Source: Bacteroidota bacterium
GTDB taxonomy: Bacteria; Bacteroidota; Rhodothermia; Rhodothermales; UBA10348
Direction of reading: 5' to 3'
NCBI GenBank assembly: GCA_004356265.1
Contig: SMXK01000156.1
Span: 1 to 9,347, forward strand
Length of the DNA: 9,347 nucleotides
Under the pieces are notes generated by a model. The model was not told the DNA's origin. It did no database searches and worked only from the letters and a program-made list of their open reading frames with translations. The translations under genes and the position numbers were made by a program. Below are positions 1-7,085 of this stretch, in pieces (the stretch's first letter is position 1; every line of letters begins with the position of its first letter).

Positions 1-2076
1 GAAAGGATGCAGGAGCTTCAAAAGTGATTCGAATACCTCAACAGCGAGGGCAATTTTTTCGTCCTCCATCGTTCCGCCATACGCGGGCTTGATCAGTTCC
101 AGATACCAATCGCAAAAGTCTCCCCAGAACAACGTATAAATCTTGGTTACCGCATCATTCAGACGATACCGATTCAGGTCCTCATCAATTTCGGTGATGG
201 CCTTATTCAGGCGCGTCAACATCCATTGTTCAACCAGCTCCAACTGGTCGAACGACCGAGTCCGGGCATACGTTTTCCCTTCTTCCATGAACTGACCGAA
301 CACGTTGAATGCATTCCAGATCTTGTTCGCAAAATTCCGACCCATCTCAAATTTTGTAGGATCGAGTTTGATATCCTGACCCTGTGCACACAAAATGGTC
401 AGACTGAATCGAACAGCATCGGCGCCATATTTATCGATCATGTCGAGAGGATCGATGCCGTTTCCGAGACTCTTCGACATCCACCGTCCCTGTTTGTCTT
501 TGATCATCCCCGTAATGAAGATGTCATTGAACGGTACATGGCCGGTAAAGTGAATGCCGGCCATTACCATCCGGGCTATCCAGAAAAACAGGATGTCGTA
601 ACCCGATACGAGAACCGATCCCGGGTAGAATTTTTTCAGGTCTTCGGTGTTTTCGGGCCAACCCAATGTGGCGAATGGCCATAACCAGGATGAGAACCAC
701 GTATCCAGAACATCTTCATCCTGAATCATTCCGGGTTCGGGCTTATCTACCGCTACTGTAAACGGTCGATCTTCATCAATTTCTCCGTCGTCTGTCACAT
801 GATACCAGACGGGAATTCGATGGCCCCACCAGAGCTGTCGCGAAATGGTCCAGTCCCGGATATTTTCCATCCAGCGGTAATATTCGTTCTCCCACCGCTT
901 GGGATGAAATTGAACTTCGCCGCTCCGGACAGCCTCCAGAGCAGGCGCTGCAAGTGGTTTCATTTTTACGAACCACTGCCTCGAAATCAGGGGCTCGATA
1001 ATCGCTTTAGATCGACTCGAAATCGGAACACTTATTTTGTGGTCTTCAACGCGATCCAACAGGCCCGCCTCTTTCAGATCTGCTACGATCTTTTTCCTGG
1101 CGACAAACCGATCCAACCCTTCGTACGCTAACCCTTCCTCGTTCAGCGTACCATCCAGGTTCATAATATTGATAATCTGCAGGTCATGTTTCTTGCCGAT
1201 CTCAATATCATTCTTGTCATGGGCAGGAGTGACTTTTAACGCGCCAGCCCCAAAATCGCTCTTCACGTAGTCGTCGGCGATGATTGGAATGACGCGATTG
1301 GTGAGCGGAAGGTCCAACGTCTGCCCGACCAGGTGTTTGTAGCGATCGTCTTCCGGATGCACCGCCACAGCCGTATCTCCCAACATCGTTTCGGGACGTG
1401 TCGTAGCGATAGTCACAAATCCGTCACCGGATGTTAGCGGGTACTTGATGTACCAGAGATGTCCGTCTCGCTCAACGTTGTCTACCTCTTCCTCGGAAAG
1501 TGCGGTTTGGTCGACCGGGCACCAGTTAATTAAATACTCGCCGCGGTACACCAACCCTTCTTCGTACAACCTCACGAATACTTCCTGAACTGCGCGGGAA
1601 AACCCTTCGTCCATGGTGAATCGTTCGCGGGACCAATCGACTGAATCGCCGAGTCGTCTTTTCTGCTTTAGAATGATTCCACCGTATTCATCTTTCCAGT
1701 CCCAGACTCGTTTCAGGAATTCTTCCCGGCCCAGGTCGTGCCGATTTATTCCTTCCTCTTCTTTGAGCGCCCGTTCTACCACGTTCTGGGTGGCAATTCC
1801 CGCATGATCCATGCCTGGGATCCACAGTACCTCAAAACCCTGCATCCGCCGAATCCTTGTGAGCGCATCCTGAATTGTGTCCTGCAGCGCATGGCCCATA
1901 TGCAACCGACCCGTCACATTGGGTGGAGGCATCGCAATCACGAATGGTGGTTTGTCCGAATTCGCATCGGACTTGAACAGGTCATTTTTTTCCCAGTAAT
2001 CGTACCACTTTCTTTCGATCTCGCTGGGCTCGTACGTGGATTTTTTAGGGGTGGCTGGATCGCTCGTGCTGGACAT
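1..2076 (-). CDS. valS: Valyl-tRNA synthetase, N-terminal 692 codons (partial at window edge)
   Basis: This class Ia aminoacyl-tRNA synthetase joins valine to tRNA-Val in the cytoplasm and edits mischarged threonine. I translated the minus strand from ATG 2074-2076; an in-frame TAA lies shortly upstream, so the start is well bounded. Visible landmarks are the PPPNVTG segment followed by HMGH (the HIGH signature, residues 59-62), and the CP1 editing domain with ATTRPETM (224-231) and HDKND (286-290). These are followed by the ISRQLWWGHRIP segment and the second ATP-binding motif WMSKSLGNG (from residue 532). The tryptophan replaces the usual first lysine of KMSKS, while the catalytically important second lysine is kept. 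The reading frame stays open to base 1, ending in LLKLLHPF, which in the family precedes MPFITEE of the anticodon-binding domain. Roughly 200 C-terminal residues, including the usual coiled coil, are therefore outside the window. The gene is divergent from the deoxynucleoside kinase. Identification is essentially certain. Confidence 0.98.
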   Translation of the reverse strand, partial: MSSTSDPATPKKSTYEPSEIERKWYDYWEKNDLFKSDANSDKPPFVIAMPPPNVTGRLHMGHALQDTIQDALTRIRRMQGFEVLWIPGMDHAGIATQNVVERALKEEEGINRHDLGREEFLKRVWDWKDEYGGIILKQKRRLGDSVDWSRERFTMDEGFSRAVQEVFVRLYEEGLVYRGEYLINWCPVDQTALSEEEVDNVERDGHLWYIKYPLTSGDGFVTIATTRPETMLGDTAVAVHPEDDRYKHLVGQTLDLPLTNRVIPIIADDYVKSDFGAGALKVTPAHDKNDIEIGKKHDLQIINIMNLDGTLNEEGLAYEGLDRFVARKKIVADLKEAGLLDRVEDHKISVPISSRSKAIIEPLISRQWFVKMKPLAAPALEAVRSGEVQFHPKRWENEYYRWMENIRDWTISRQLWWGHRIPVWYHVTDDGEIDEDRPFTVAVDKPEPGMIQDEDVLDTWFSSWLWPFATLGWPENTEDLKKFYPGSVLVSGYDILFFWIARMVMAGIHFTGHVPFNDIFITGMIKDKQGRWMSKSLGNGIDPLDMIDKYGADAVRFSLTILCAQGQDIKLDPTKFEMGRNFANKIWNAFNVFGQFMEEGKTYARTRSFDQLELVEQWMLTRLNKAITEIDEDLNRYRLNDAVTKIYTLFWGDFCDWYLELIKPAYGGTMEDEKIALAVEVFESLLKLLHPF

Positions 2077-2175
2077 GAATCGGGGCAAAAGTTTACTATT
2101 ACCGATACCGTATTAAAAAAGCGGCAGGTCAGGTCAGAAAATCAGGGCTGTCGAACCCTCAACACTACCACTTGG

Positions 2176-2206
2176 TTGCATGGCCGATAATCGGATTGGT
2201 ATTTTG
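2176..2206 (+). promoter_or_regulatory. Possible promoter for the deoxynucleoside kinase operon
   Basis: In the 171-base gap between divergent valS and the kinase, a TTG at 2176-2178 is followed 21 bases later by TATTTTG (2200-2206). This resembles the Bacteroidota-type promoter (TTG at -33, TAnnTTTG at -7) but is one base short of the consensus. The small perfect palindrome CCGATAATCGG (2184-2194) lies between the two elements and could be an operator or chance. The 11-mer TTGGTATTTTG here recurs just upstream of the yihY-like gene. This is a pattern call only and is weakly supported. Confidence 0.2.
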
Positions 2207-2247
2207 AGTTCGACCGCGTTACTGAACCTCGTGACATTCGTTATCAT

Positions 2248-2949
2248 GTGCTCGGTAGCAACCTCGAAAGTGATCGCTCACTTTCAGTCATTTTGACTTT
2301 TCATTCTCTGGTGGGTGCAAACAAGAAAAAGTACGTGTCTGTGGCAGGCAACATCGGTGCCGGCAAAAGTTCTCTGACTCAGATCCTGTCAGATTATTTC
2401 AAGTGGGAGGCGTTTTTCGAACGCGTGGACGACAATCCATACCTCATAGATTTCTATGGAGATATGCATCGGTGGTCCTTTAACCTGCAGGTTTTTTTCC
2501 TCTCAAGCAGGTTCAATCATCAGAGGATAATTGAAGAGTCTCCGCATAGCGTTGTTCAGGATCGCTCGATATATGAGGACGCTGAAATTTTCGCTCGGAA
2601 TCTGCACGAGATGGGGCTCATGTCTGACCGGGACTTTGAGAATTACACCGACCTATTCCAGATCATGACATCGTATCTCCAGGCACCACATCTGCTTGTG
2701 TATCTGAAAGCATCCGTACCAACTCTGGTCGGGCATATTCAGGACAGGGGTCGGGATTACGAGTCCACCATAAGAATTGAATACCTGGAACGGCTTAACC
2801 GGCACTACGAGAGATGGATTGATAATTATGATCTCGGGCCAAAGATCATAATCGATGTGGATGAAATGGATTTCGTGAATGTGCAGGAAGACAAAATGGA
2901 AATCATCTCCCAGATCGAAAGCCGCCTTTTCGGCCTGTTCCCGGAATAA
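2248..2949 (+). CDS. Deoxynucleoside kinase (dNK family; deoxyadenosine/deoxyguanosine kinase type)
   Basis: The predicted cytoplasmic salvage enzyme phosphorylates a deoxynucleoside at the 5' position using ATP. The P-loop GNIGAGKS is at residues 34-41. The substrate-binding region has ExVDxNPYLxDFY (58-70) and RWSFNLQ (75-81). The DRS motif is at 105-107, followed by IYEDAEIFA, and the LID arginines lie in DRGRDYE (166-172). All key residues are present. Which base is preferred cannot be read from the sequence. Homology begins only around residue 29, so ATG 2248 gives about 20 unusual N-terminal residues. GTG 2311 (codon 22) or TTG 2293 (codon 16) are credible alternative starts and would give the 210-220 residue length typical of the family. 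None has a clear Shine-Dalgarno site. The stop lies 6 bases before the outer-membrane protein gene, so the two are probably co-transcribed. Confidence 0.94.
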   Translation: MLGSNLESDRSLSVILTFHSLVGANKKKYVSVAGNIGAGKSSLTQILSDYFKWEAFFERVDDNPYLIDFYGDMHRWSFNLQVFFLSSRFNHQRIIEESPHSVVQDRSIYEDAEIFARNLHEMGLMSDRDFENYTDLFQIMTSYLQAPHLLVYLKASVPTLVGHIQDRGRDYESTIRIEYLERLNRHYERWIDNYDLGPKIIIDVDEMDFVNVQEDKMEIISQIESRLFGLFPE

Positions 2950-2955
2950 TTCCAG

Positions 2956-4995
2956 ATGAATCAATTCGCCCGCGGCGTATTCCGTACCACGTTGCTGATC
3001 TTGCTGATCGGGTCTGTTTGCGGACTTGTTTTGGGACCAAGCAGTTTTGCGCAGGTCCCGGATTCGACACGAATTGTTGTCGGTGCCGTACCGGATTCGC
3101 TGGCGGAGGCCGATATACTGGTCGCCTCGGACACGGTCGCTGTTCAAGCGGTCGTACGCGCGCCACTTGCTGAGTCCCCTGAATTCGATTCATACGTAGT
3201 GTCTGATTCCACCTCATTCGCACGGCCCGTGCGACGGGCTGAACTGAATTTGCCGTCTTTACTCGGTAGCGAGGCCGGCGTTTTTCATTTCGAGTTCGGA
3301 ACACTTGGTTGGCCGGAATCCGTCAGTATCGAAGGTGGCGACCCGAACAGAACCATGTTACTACTCGACGGACTGGAGATGGATGATTTAATTACGGGCC
3401 GGCCTCGATATGAATTACTCCCGTATGCGACCTTGCAATCCGTTGGCCTGATAAAATCCGGCGCTGGTTTTGAGTCAGGCGTGGCTGCGTACACCAACCC
3501 GTATTCGGCGCCAACTCCGCAGACGGACCTGAGATATCGGAGCGGCGCCAATGGTCTGACGTACATAGATGCCGTTCATGTGCAGAATCGATCCTTAAAT
3601 AGTTTAGGCGCGGGTACCAAATTGCAGCTTCTGGCGTCGTACTCAGGATCAGCTCATACGGGAGATTATCCCGGATCCAGACTCGAAACCGCCCGGCAAC
3701 TACAGGGTCGGATCAGACTGCAGCGACCCGGATGGTCTATCGAGTTATATGAATTGTATAATAAACATCTTGTTGGTGCCCATGGTGGCGTGCATGCCAC
3801 GAATGACATCTACGACTCGATTTATTTTAGATTCGGGGCGACGGTCGACGACGTCAACGCGCAGCGGGGAACCATCCGGAACGACTTGCGCCTGACGTAT
3901 CGGCGGTTCATTGCGTCGAATCCAACTACGGTTTCAGCCGGTTGGTCGACCCAGAGATTAACGTTCGCAGATGGCGGACTCAAAGATTCTGTGGACATTC
4001 GCGTGAGTCGGTTTTCGGCCTCATTCAGGCAGCCAGTCGACGTAGGAAACCATGCATTCGTCATCGACCTATTTGCCTCGACCGACCAATACGTCGGCGG
4101 ACGAGCGGCCAACAGGCCTGAAGACGAATCTCGATATCGATACGATCTCGTTCTCCGAGACTCATTTATCGTTAAAGGTATCGGAGTTAATACATCCCTT
4201 GGAGCGCATTCAGACGACGGGCGTATATTTCCGTCTGCATTGGCTAAATTCGGTTTGCGCCCGGTATCTCTTTCTGCCACTTATTCTGGGATCAGATCTC
4301 AGTGGTTCGACGTCCGCGGCCTCGGGACTGCATTCCATCCGCTTAAAAAGAAGCCCGAAATCAACCAATTACGACTCGCGGTCACCGTCACTCAGGCATG
4401 GGAATCTGGCCGACTTACGCTTACCGGGTTTTATATCAACACAGACAGTCAATTTATTCTGCACCAAGGCAGTCAAGGAGCGAACCAGGCCGGTCTTACC
4501 GATGCGTATACGCGCGCAGGAGGCTACTTAGATCTAACGTTCAGCCCATCAGGCGTGGGTGGACTATACGGGTCCGTCAAGCCCACGTTCATTGCGGATA
4601 TTTCACCCAACAAGATTTCTGAACTGAGTACTTATGAAAAATCAATGCCTGGATTCTGGATTGAGGGTAGAATTGGCATTCGGCGACTTCTGTTTAAAGG
4701 CGATATGAATCTGGATTTCTCTGTTCGAGGATCGTGGTCAGAGTCAATGCGAGGGCGTGTACTTGATCAACAGTCTGGTCTGTTATTCCTCCAGGACTTT
4801 GATGCTTTGAAGTTAGACGCTGCTCCGCGACTGGATCTCGTGGCCGAGGCCGGTATCAAATCGGCCACACTATTTTTCAGTTACGAAAATTTCCTCTACG
4901 GCAACAATACGGGTACAGGCATTTCGTTCGTACCCTACTACCCAGTCCCGGCCAGGCGATTCAGATTCGGACTCTTTTGGCCGATAGCGGATTAA
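2956..4995 (+). CDS. TonB-dependent receptor-like outer-membrane protein with plug domain
   Basis: The 679-residue protein is predicted to be exported to the outer membrane. Residues 1-32 form a signal peptide: basic start, hydrophobic TLLILLIGSVCGLVLG, and likely cleavage at SFA|Q (32/33). A low-complexity periplasmic stretch (33-95) is followed by a plug-like domain (about 97-182). That domain contains VSIEGGDPNRTMLLLDGLEM (123-142), the plug signature of a strand followed by LLDG, and then LQSVGLIKSGAGFESG. The remaining roughly 490 residues alternate polar and hydrophobic positions as in a beta-barrel, ending in RRFRFGLFWPIAD. I see no CarboxypepD-regulatory domain at the N terminus and no obvious TonB box, so active TonB-driven transport is unproven and the substrate is unknown. 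It begins 6 bases after the kinase stop with no Shine-Dalgarno site. Alternatives are a porin-like or structural outer-membrane protein. The family-level call is fairly sure; function is not. Confidence 0.8.
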   Translation: MNQFARGVFRTTLLILLIGSVCGLVLGPSSFAQVPDSTRIVVGAVPDSLAEADILVASDTVAVQAVVRAPLAESPEFDSYVVSDSTSFARPVRRAELNLPSLLGSEAGVFHFEFGTLGWPESVSIEGGDPNRTMLLLDGLEMDDLITGRPRYELLPYATLQSVGLIKSGAGFESGVAAYTNPYSAPTPQTDLRYRSGANGLTYIDAVHVQNRSLNSLGAGTKLQLLASYSGSAHTGDYPGSRLETARQLQGRIRLQRPGWSIELYELYNKHLVGAHGGVHATNDIYDSIYFRFGATVDDVNAQRGTIRNDLRLTYRRFIASNPTTVSAGWSTQRLTFADGGLKDSVDIRVSRFSASFRQPVDVGNHAFVIDLFASTDQYVGGRAANRPEDESRYRYDLVLRDSFIVKGIGVNTSLGAHSDDGRIFPSALAKFGLRPVSLSATYSGIRSQWFDVRGLGTAFHPLKKKPEINQLRLAVTVTQAWESGRLTLTGFYINTDSQFILHQGSQGANQAGLTDAYTRAGGYLDLTFSPSGVGGLYGSVKPTFIADISPNKISELSTYEKSMPGFWIEGRIGIRRLLFKGDMNLDFSVRGSWSESMRGRVLDQQSGLLFLQDFDALKLDAAPRLDLVAEAGIKSATLFFSYENFLYGNNTGTGISFVPYYPVPARRFRFGLFWPIAD

Positions 4996-5087
4996 CATTG
5001 TTGCAGTGCTTAGATATAGATGTATTTGAAACCTGCGTATACCGTTCTGTCGTATAGTCACAAAACGAACATGAGCAATCGAACAAC

Positions 5088-5939
5088 ATGACTGAGTATA
5101 TCCGGCAACTATCAGAATATGAACGCTCCGTTCTTCGTGAAATCGAAGCGTGGAAAACGCCGTCGGACTCGTGGTACTCAAAGGTATCCGATAAGGCATC
5201 ACTGATGTGGAATGACGTGACAGATCTGGTTCGGCGCGTTCCCGGAGTTGAGTGGACGATTGAAAATGTGGTTACAGGCCTGCTGGATCTTACCAACGAA
5301 ATCACCCAGGATTCGGTCTGGACCGACGCTGTTTTCAAAGAATTCAGAAATCGTGGCCATAAAGTCGATTCTCACGAAGATATTTTAGCACTCGATCTTG
5401 AACATATTGACGAAGTAACGGACTCGCTGAAAACAAAATACACTTCGTTGGCCGCGGTTGAGGGTACTGCCACAGGACTGGCCGGTCTGGCTGGTATCGT
5501 GCCTGATTTGATTGCGCTCGTTTCAATAAATTTAAGAGCGGCGGGGGAATATGCGACCTATTGCGGATTTGACATAAAAAGACCCGAAGAAAGATTGTAT
5601 GCCCTTGAAATGTTGAATTTTGTGGCTGAACCCAGTACCAAAGCCAAAGATGTGGCGCTCGCTCCAGCCGTTCGTGCCGCCTCGCGCGCCGCGAGAATCC
5701 AGAGTATGCAAACACTGGAACAGATGGGCCTCTCGACAGCTATCGAACGGGCCGCGCGAGCGTTAGGATTAAAACTAACGGGCGCAAAAATGGCTCAGGT
5801 TGTGCCTGTGACCGGCGCTGTAATTGCAGGTGGATTTAATGCGTATTACACGGCCAAGGTGTGCACCACGGCGCGGCATCTTTATCGCGAACGATTCCTT
5901 CTTGAGAAATACGGCGAAGAGGCTGTGCTCGCAGCGTGA
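5088..5939 (+). CDS. EcsC family protein
   Basis: The 283-residue protein matches the EcsC family, named after the third gene of the Bacillus ecsABC locus; its biochemical role is not established. An N-terminal part rich in charged helices (1-75) contains SEYERSVLREIEAW. The glycine-rich hydrophobic stretch GTATGLAGLAGIVPDLIALV (126-145), followed by LRAAGEYATYCGFD, is the family hallmark. A second glycine- and alanine-rich hydrophobic segment, QVVPVTGAVIAGGFNAYYTA (237-256), precedes a charged tail. These stretches may contact or enter the membrane, but there is no signal peptide. No ecsA or ecsB transporter genes are adjacent. The start is supported by the 92-base gap upstream. A six-codon mini-ORF (5071-5091) ends in a TGA overlapping this ATG. 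A TTG (5001-5003), 19 bases, then TATTTG (5023-5028) is a possible but weak promoter. The 3' end overlaps the convergent methyltransferase gene by 58 bases. Confidence 0.88.
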   Translation: MTEYIRQLSEYERSVLREIEAWKTPSDSWYSKVSDKASLMWNDVTDLVRRVPGVEWTIENVVTGLLDLTNEITQDSVWTDAVFKEFRNRGHKVDSHEDILALDLEHIDEVTDSLKTKYTSLAAVEGTATGLAGLAGIVPDLIALVSINLRAAGEYATYCGFDIKRPEERLYALEMLNFVAEPSTKAKDVALAPAVRAASRAARIQSMQTLEQMGLSTAIERAARALGLKLTGAKMAQVVPVTGAVIAGGFNAYYTAKVCTTARHLYRERFLLEKYGEEAVLAA

Positions 5940-6928
5940 CCAGGGCCTGTTAACACTGTTGAATCGGTTTTTTCGATAATACACAGGAAAAATCCTTCCA
6001 TCAATTCAGAAGGGATAATCCTTCGAGCGTTTTCTAGACCGGGGTGTAACTCTTTCCCTTTCCACGTCCGCTCGGCCGGAATCATCTCGGGAAAAACCAG
6101 CCCGATCGGTACTGTTTTTATTTTTCCTTCGAACCTGGCCAGAAGCTTCGATATAACCCCTTCATTTTCTGCAACGGATAATGAACAGGTTGAATACACA
6201 ATTCGCCCACCGGGGGCTGTCGCCTGGACAGCAGAATACAGAAGAGCTTTTTGCTTGCGCACCATCTCCTTATTCTTCTTCGGGCCCCAATAGGAATACG
6301 ATTCAGGTTCAGATACAAGAAATCGTCCCTCGCTTGAGCAGGGCGCATCGAGTAAAACCCGATCAAAATATTCCGTCCGATATTTCCACACCTTGGCTCC
6401 GTCCTGTAAAAACACTCTCACAAAACCAGCTCCGTGAGCTTCCAGATTCGCTTTTAATCGAAAGAACCGACTCTTTACCAATTCAACCGCGGCTATCTCT
6501 GAGGTCGATCCCGCGAATTCCGCTATTTGAAGCGTTTTGCTTCCCGGGGCAGCGGTCAGGTCCAGAATCTTCTGACCCGGCTCACAATTCAGAAGTATCG
6601 GTGGAAGCATACTGGCGAGATTCTGAACGTAAATACGTTTTTCGAAATACTCGGCAGAACTCAACAGGCGCTCTCGTTCTGCTGCGGGAATCCATACAGC
6701 ATTGGCGAGGCCGCTGATCGTATTGAAGTTGATGTTCTGCTCGTGAAGACTACTCAACACATCAGAATCAGTCTTTATCAAACCATTTAACCTGAAAACA
6801 GTATGTCGAAGTCCACTGAGCCCCGAAACGATGCCGGCAACAACGTCGCTATGGAATTCATTTCGTAAGCGTCGAATAAATCCTTCGGGTAGTTGTATTA
6901 CTGTTTGATCGATTGGAATTTCGGTCAT
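5882..6928 (-). CDS. RsmB/NOP-family SAM-dependent RNA (cytosine-C5) methyltransferase
   Basis: The predicted cytoplasmic enzyme transfers a methyl group from S-adenosylmethionine to carbon 5 of a cytosine in rRNA or tRNA. Visible motifs, in order, are YVQNLASMLPP (100-110, motif X), the SAM-binding LDLTAAPGSKT (122-132, motif I) and LLDAPCSSEGRF (192-203, motif IV with release cysteine C197). Next come YSTCSLSVAENE (245-256, motif VI with nucleophile C248) and RIIPSELMEGFFLCIIEK (303-320). Both catalytic cysteines are present. At 348 residues it is a short form, with no room for the NusB-like N-terminal domain of full RsmB, so the target base cannot be assigned. The last 28 or so residues after motif VIII are a serine- and arginine-rich extension. 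Much of it is encoded opposite the end of the ecsC gene. ATG 6926-6928 lacks a Shine-Dalgarno site. It is divergent from clpX. Confidence 0.95.
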   Translation of the reverse strand: MTEIPIDQTVIQLPEGFIRRLRNEFHSDVVAGIVSGLSGLRHTVFRLNGLIKTDSDVLSSLHEQNINFNTISGLANAVWIPAAERERLLSSAEYFEKRIYVQNLASMLPPILLNCEPGQKILDLTAAPGSKTLQIAEFAGSTSEIAAVELVKSRFFRLKANLEAHGAGFVRVFLQDGAKVWKYRTEYFDRVLLDAPCSSEGRFLVSEPESYSYWGPKKNKEMVRKQKALLYSAVQATAPGGRIVYSTCSLSVAENEGVISKLLARFEGKIKTVPIGLVFPEMIPAERTWKGKELHPGLENARRIIPSELMEGFFLCIIEKTDSTVLTGPGHAASTASSPYFSRRNRSR

Positions 6929-7011
6929 GGTTATGATAAAGAGAAGCTCGTTTGCTCAGGCGCACGAGCCAATTACCCGCCAAGTACATGGTTTAAGAAA
7001 TCTATGGTATT

Positions 7012-7025
7012 GTGCGATATCACAC
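7012..7025. promoter_or_regulatory. Near-perfect palindrome between divergent genes (possible operator)
   Basis: GTGCGATATCACAC is a 14-base inverted repeat centred on GATATC, matching at 6 of 7 base pairs. It lies in the 157-base region between the methyltransferase and clpX, 60 bases upstream of the clpX ATG. Its position suits a transcription-factor site serving one or both genes, and TGTG-N6-CACA resembles the half-site spacing of CRP/FNR-type regulators. One imperfect palindrome of this size can arise by chance. Confidence 0.28.
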
Positions 7026-7085
7026 TCATGGTAGATACTATATCAATGGCCCCGTAACACTCCAATTTCAAGGATTCAGCAGAGT

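Noticed and set aside
226..1807. Several plus-strand open frames opposite the first 2 kb
   Set aside because: They are antisense to a continuous valS frame with all family motifs, and their translations show no recognisable domain.
2125..2137. CAGGTCAGGTCAG tandem repeat upstream of valS
   Set aside because: Only two and a half copies of a 5-mer; no sign of a real repeat array or regulatory role.
2943..2953. Perfect palindrome GGAATAATTCC over the kinase stop codon
   Set aside because: An 11-base palindrome with a 5-base arm and no T-run is too small for a terminator and is likely chance in an operon junction.
2653..3304. Minus-strand open frames of 133-164 codons across the kinase/receptor junction
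   Set aside because: They overlap two well-supported plus-strand genes and have no coherent protein character.
5344..5715. Minus-strand frame of 123 codons inside the ecsC gene
   Set aside because: It is opposite the conserved glycine-rich core of EcsC and resembles no known protein.
5957..5977. Possible terminator with a six-T run after the ecsC gene
   Set aside because: The adjoining stem (ATCG/CGAT) is only 4 pairs and the T-run is in the loop, so it does not qualify.
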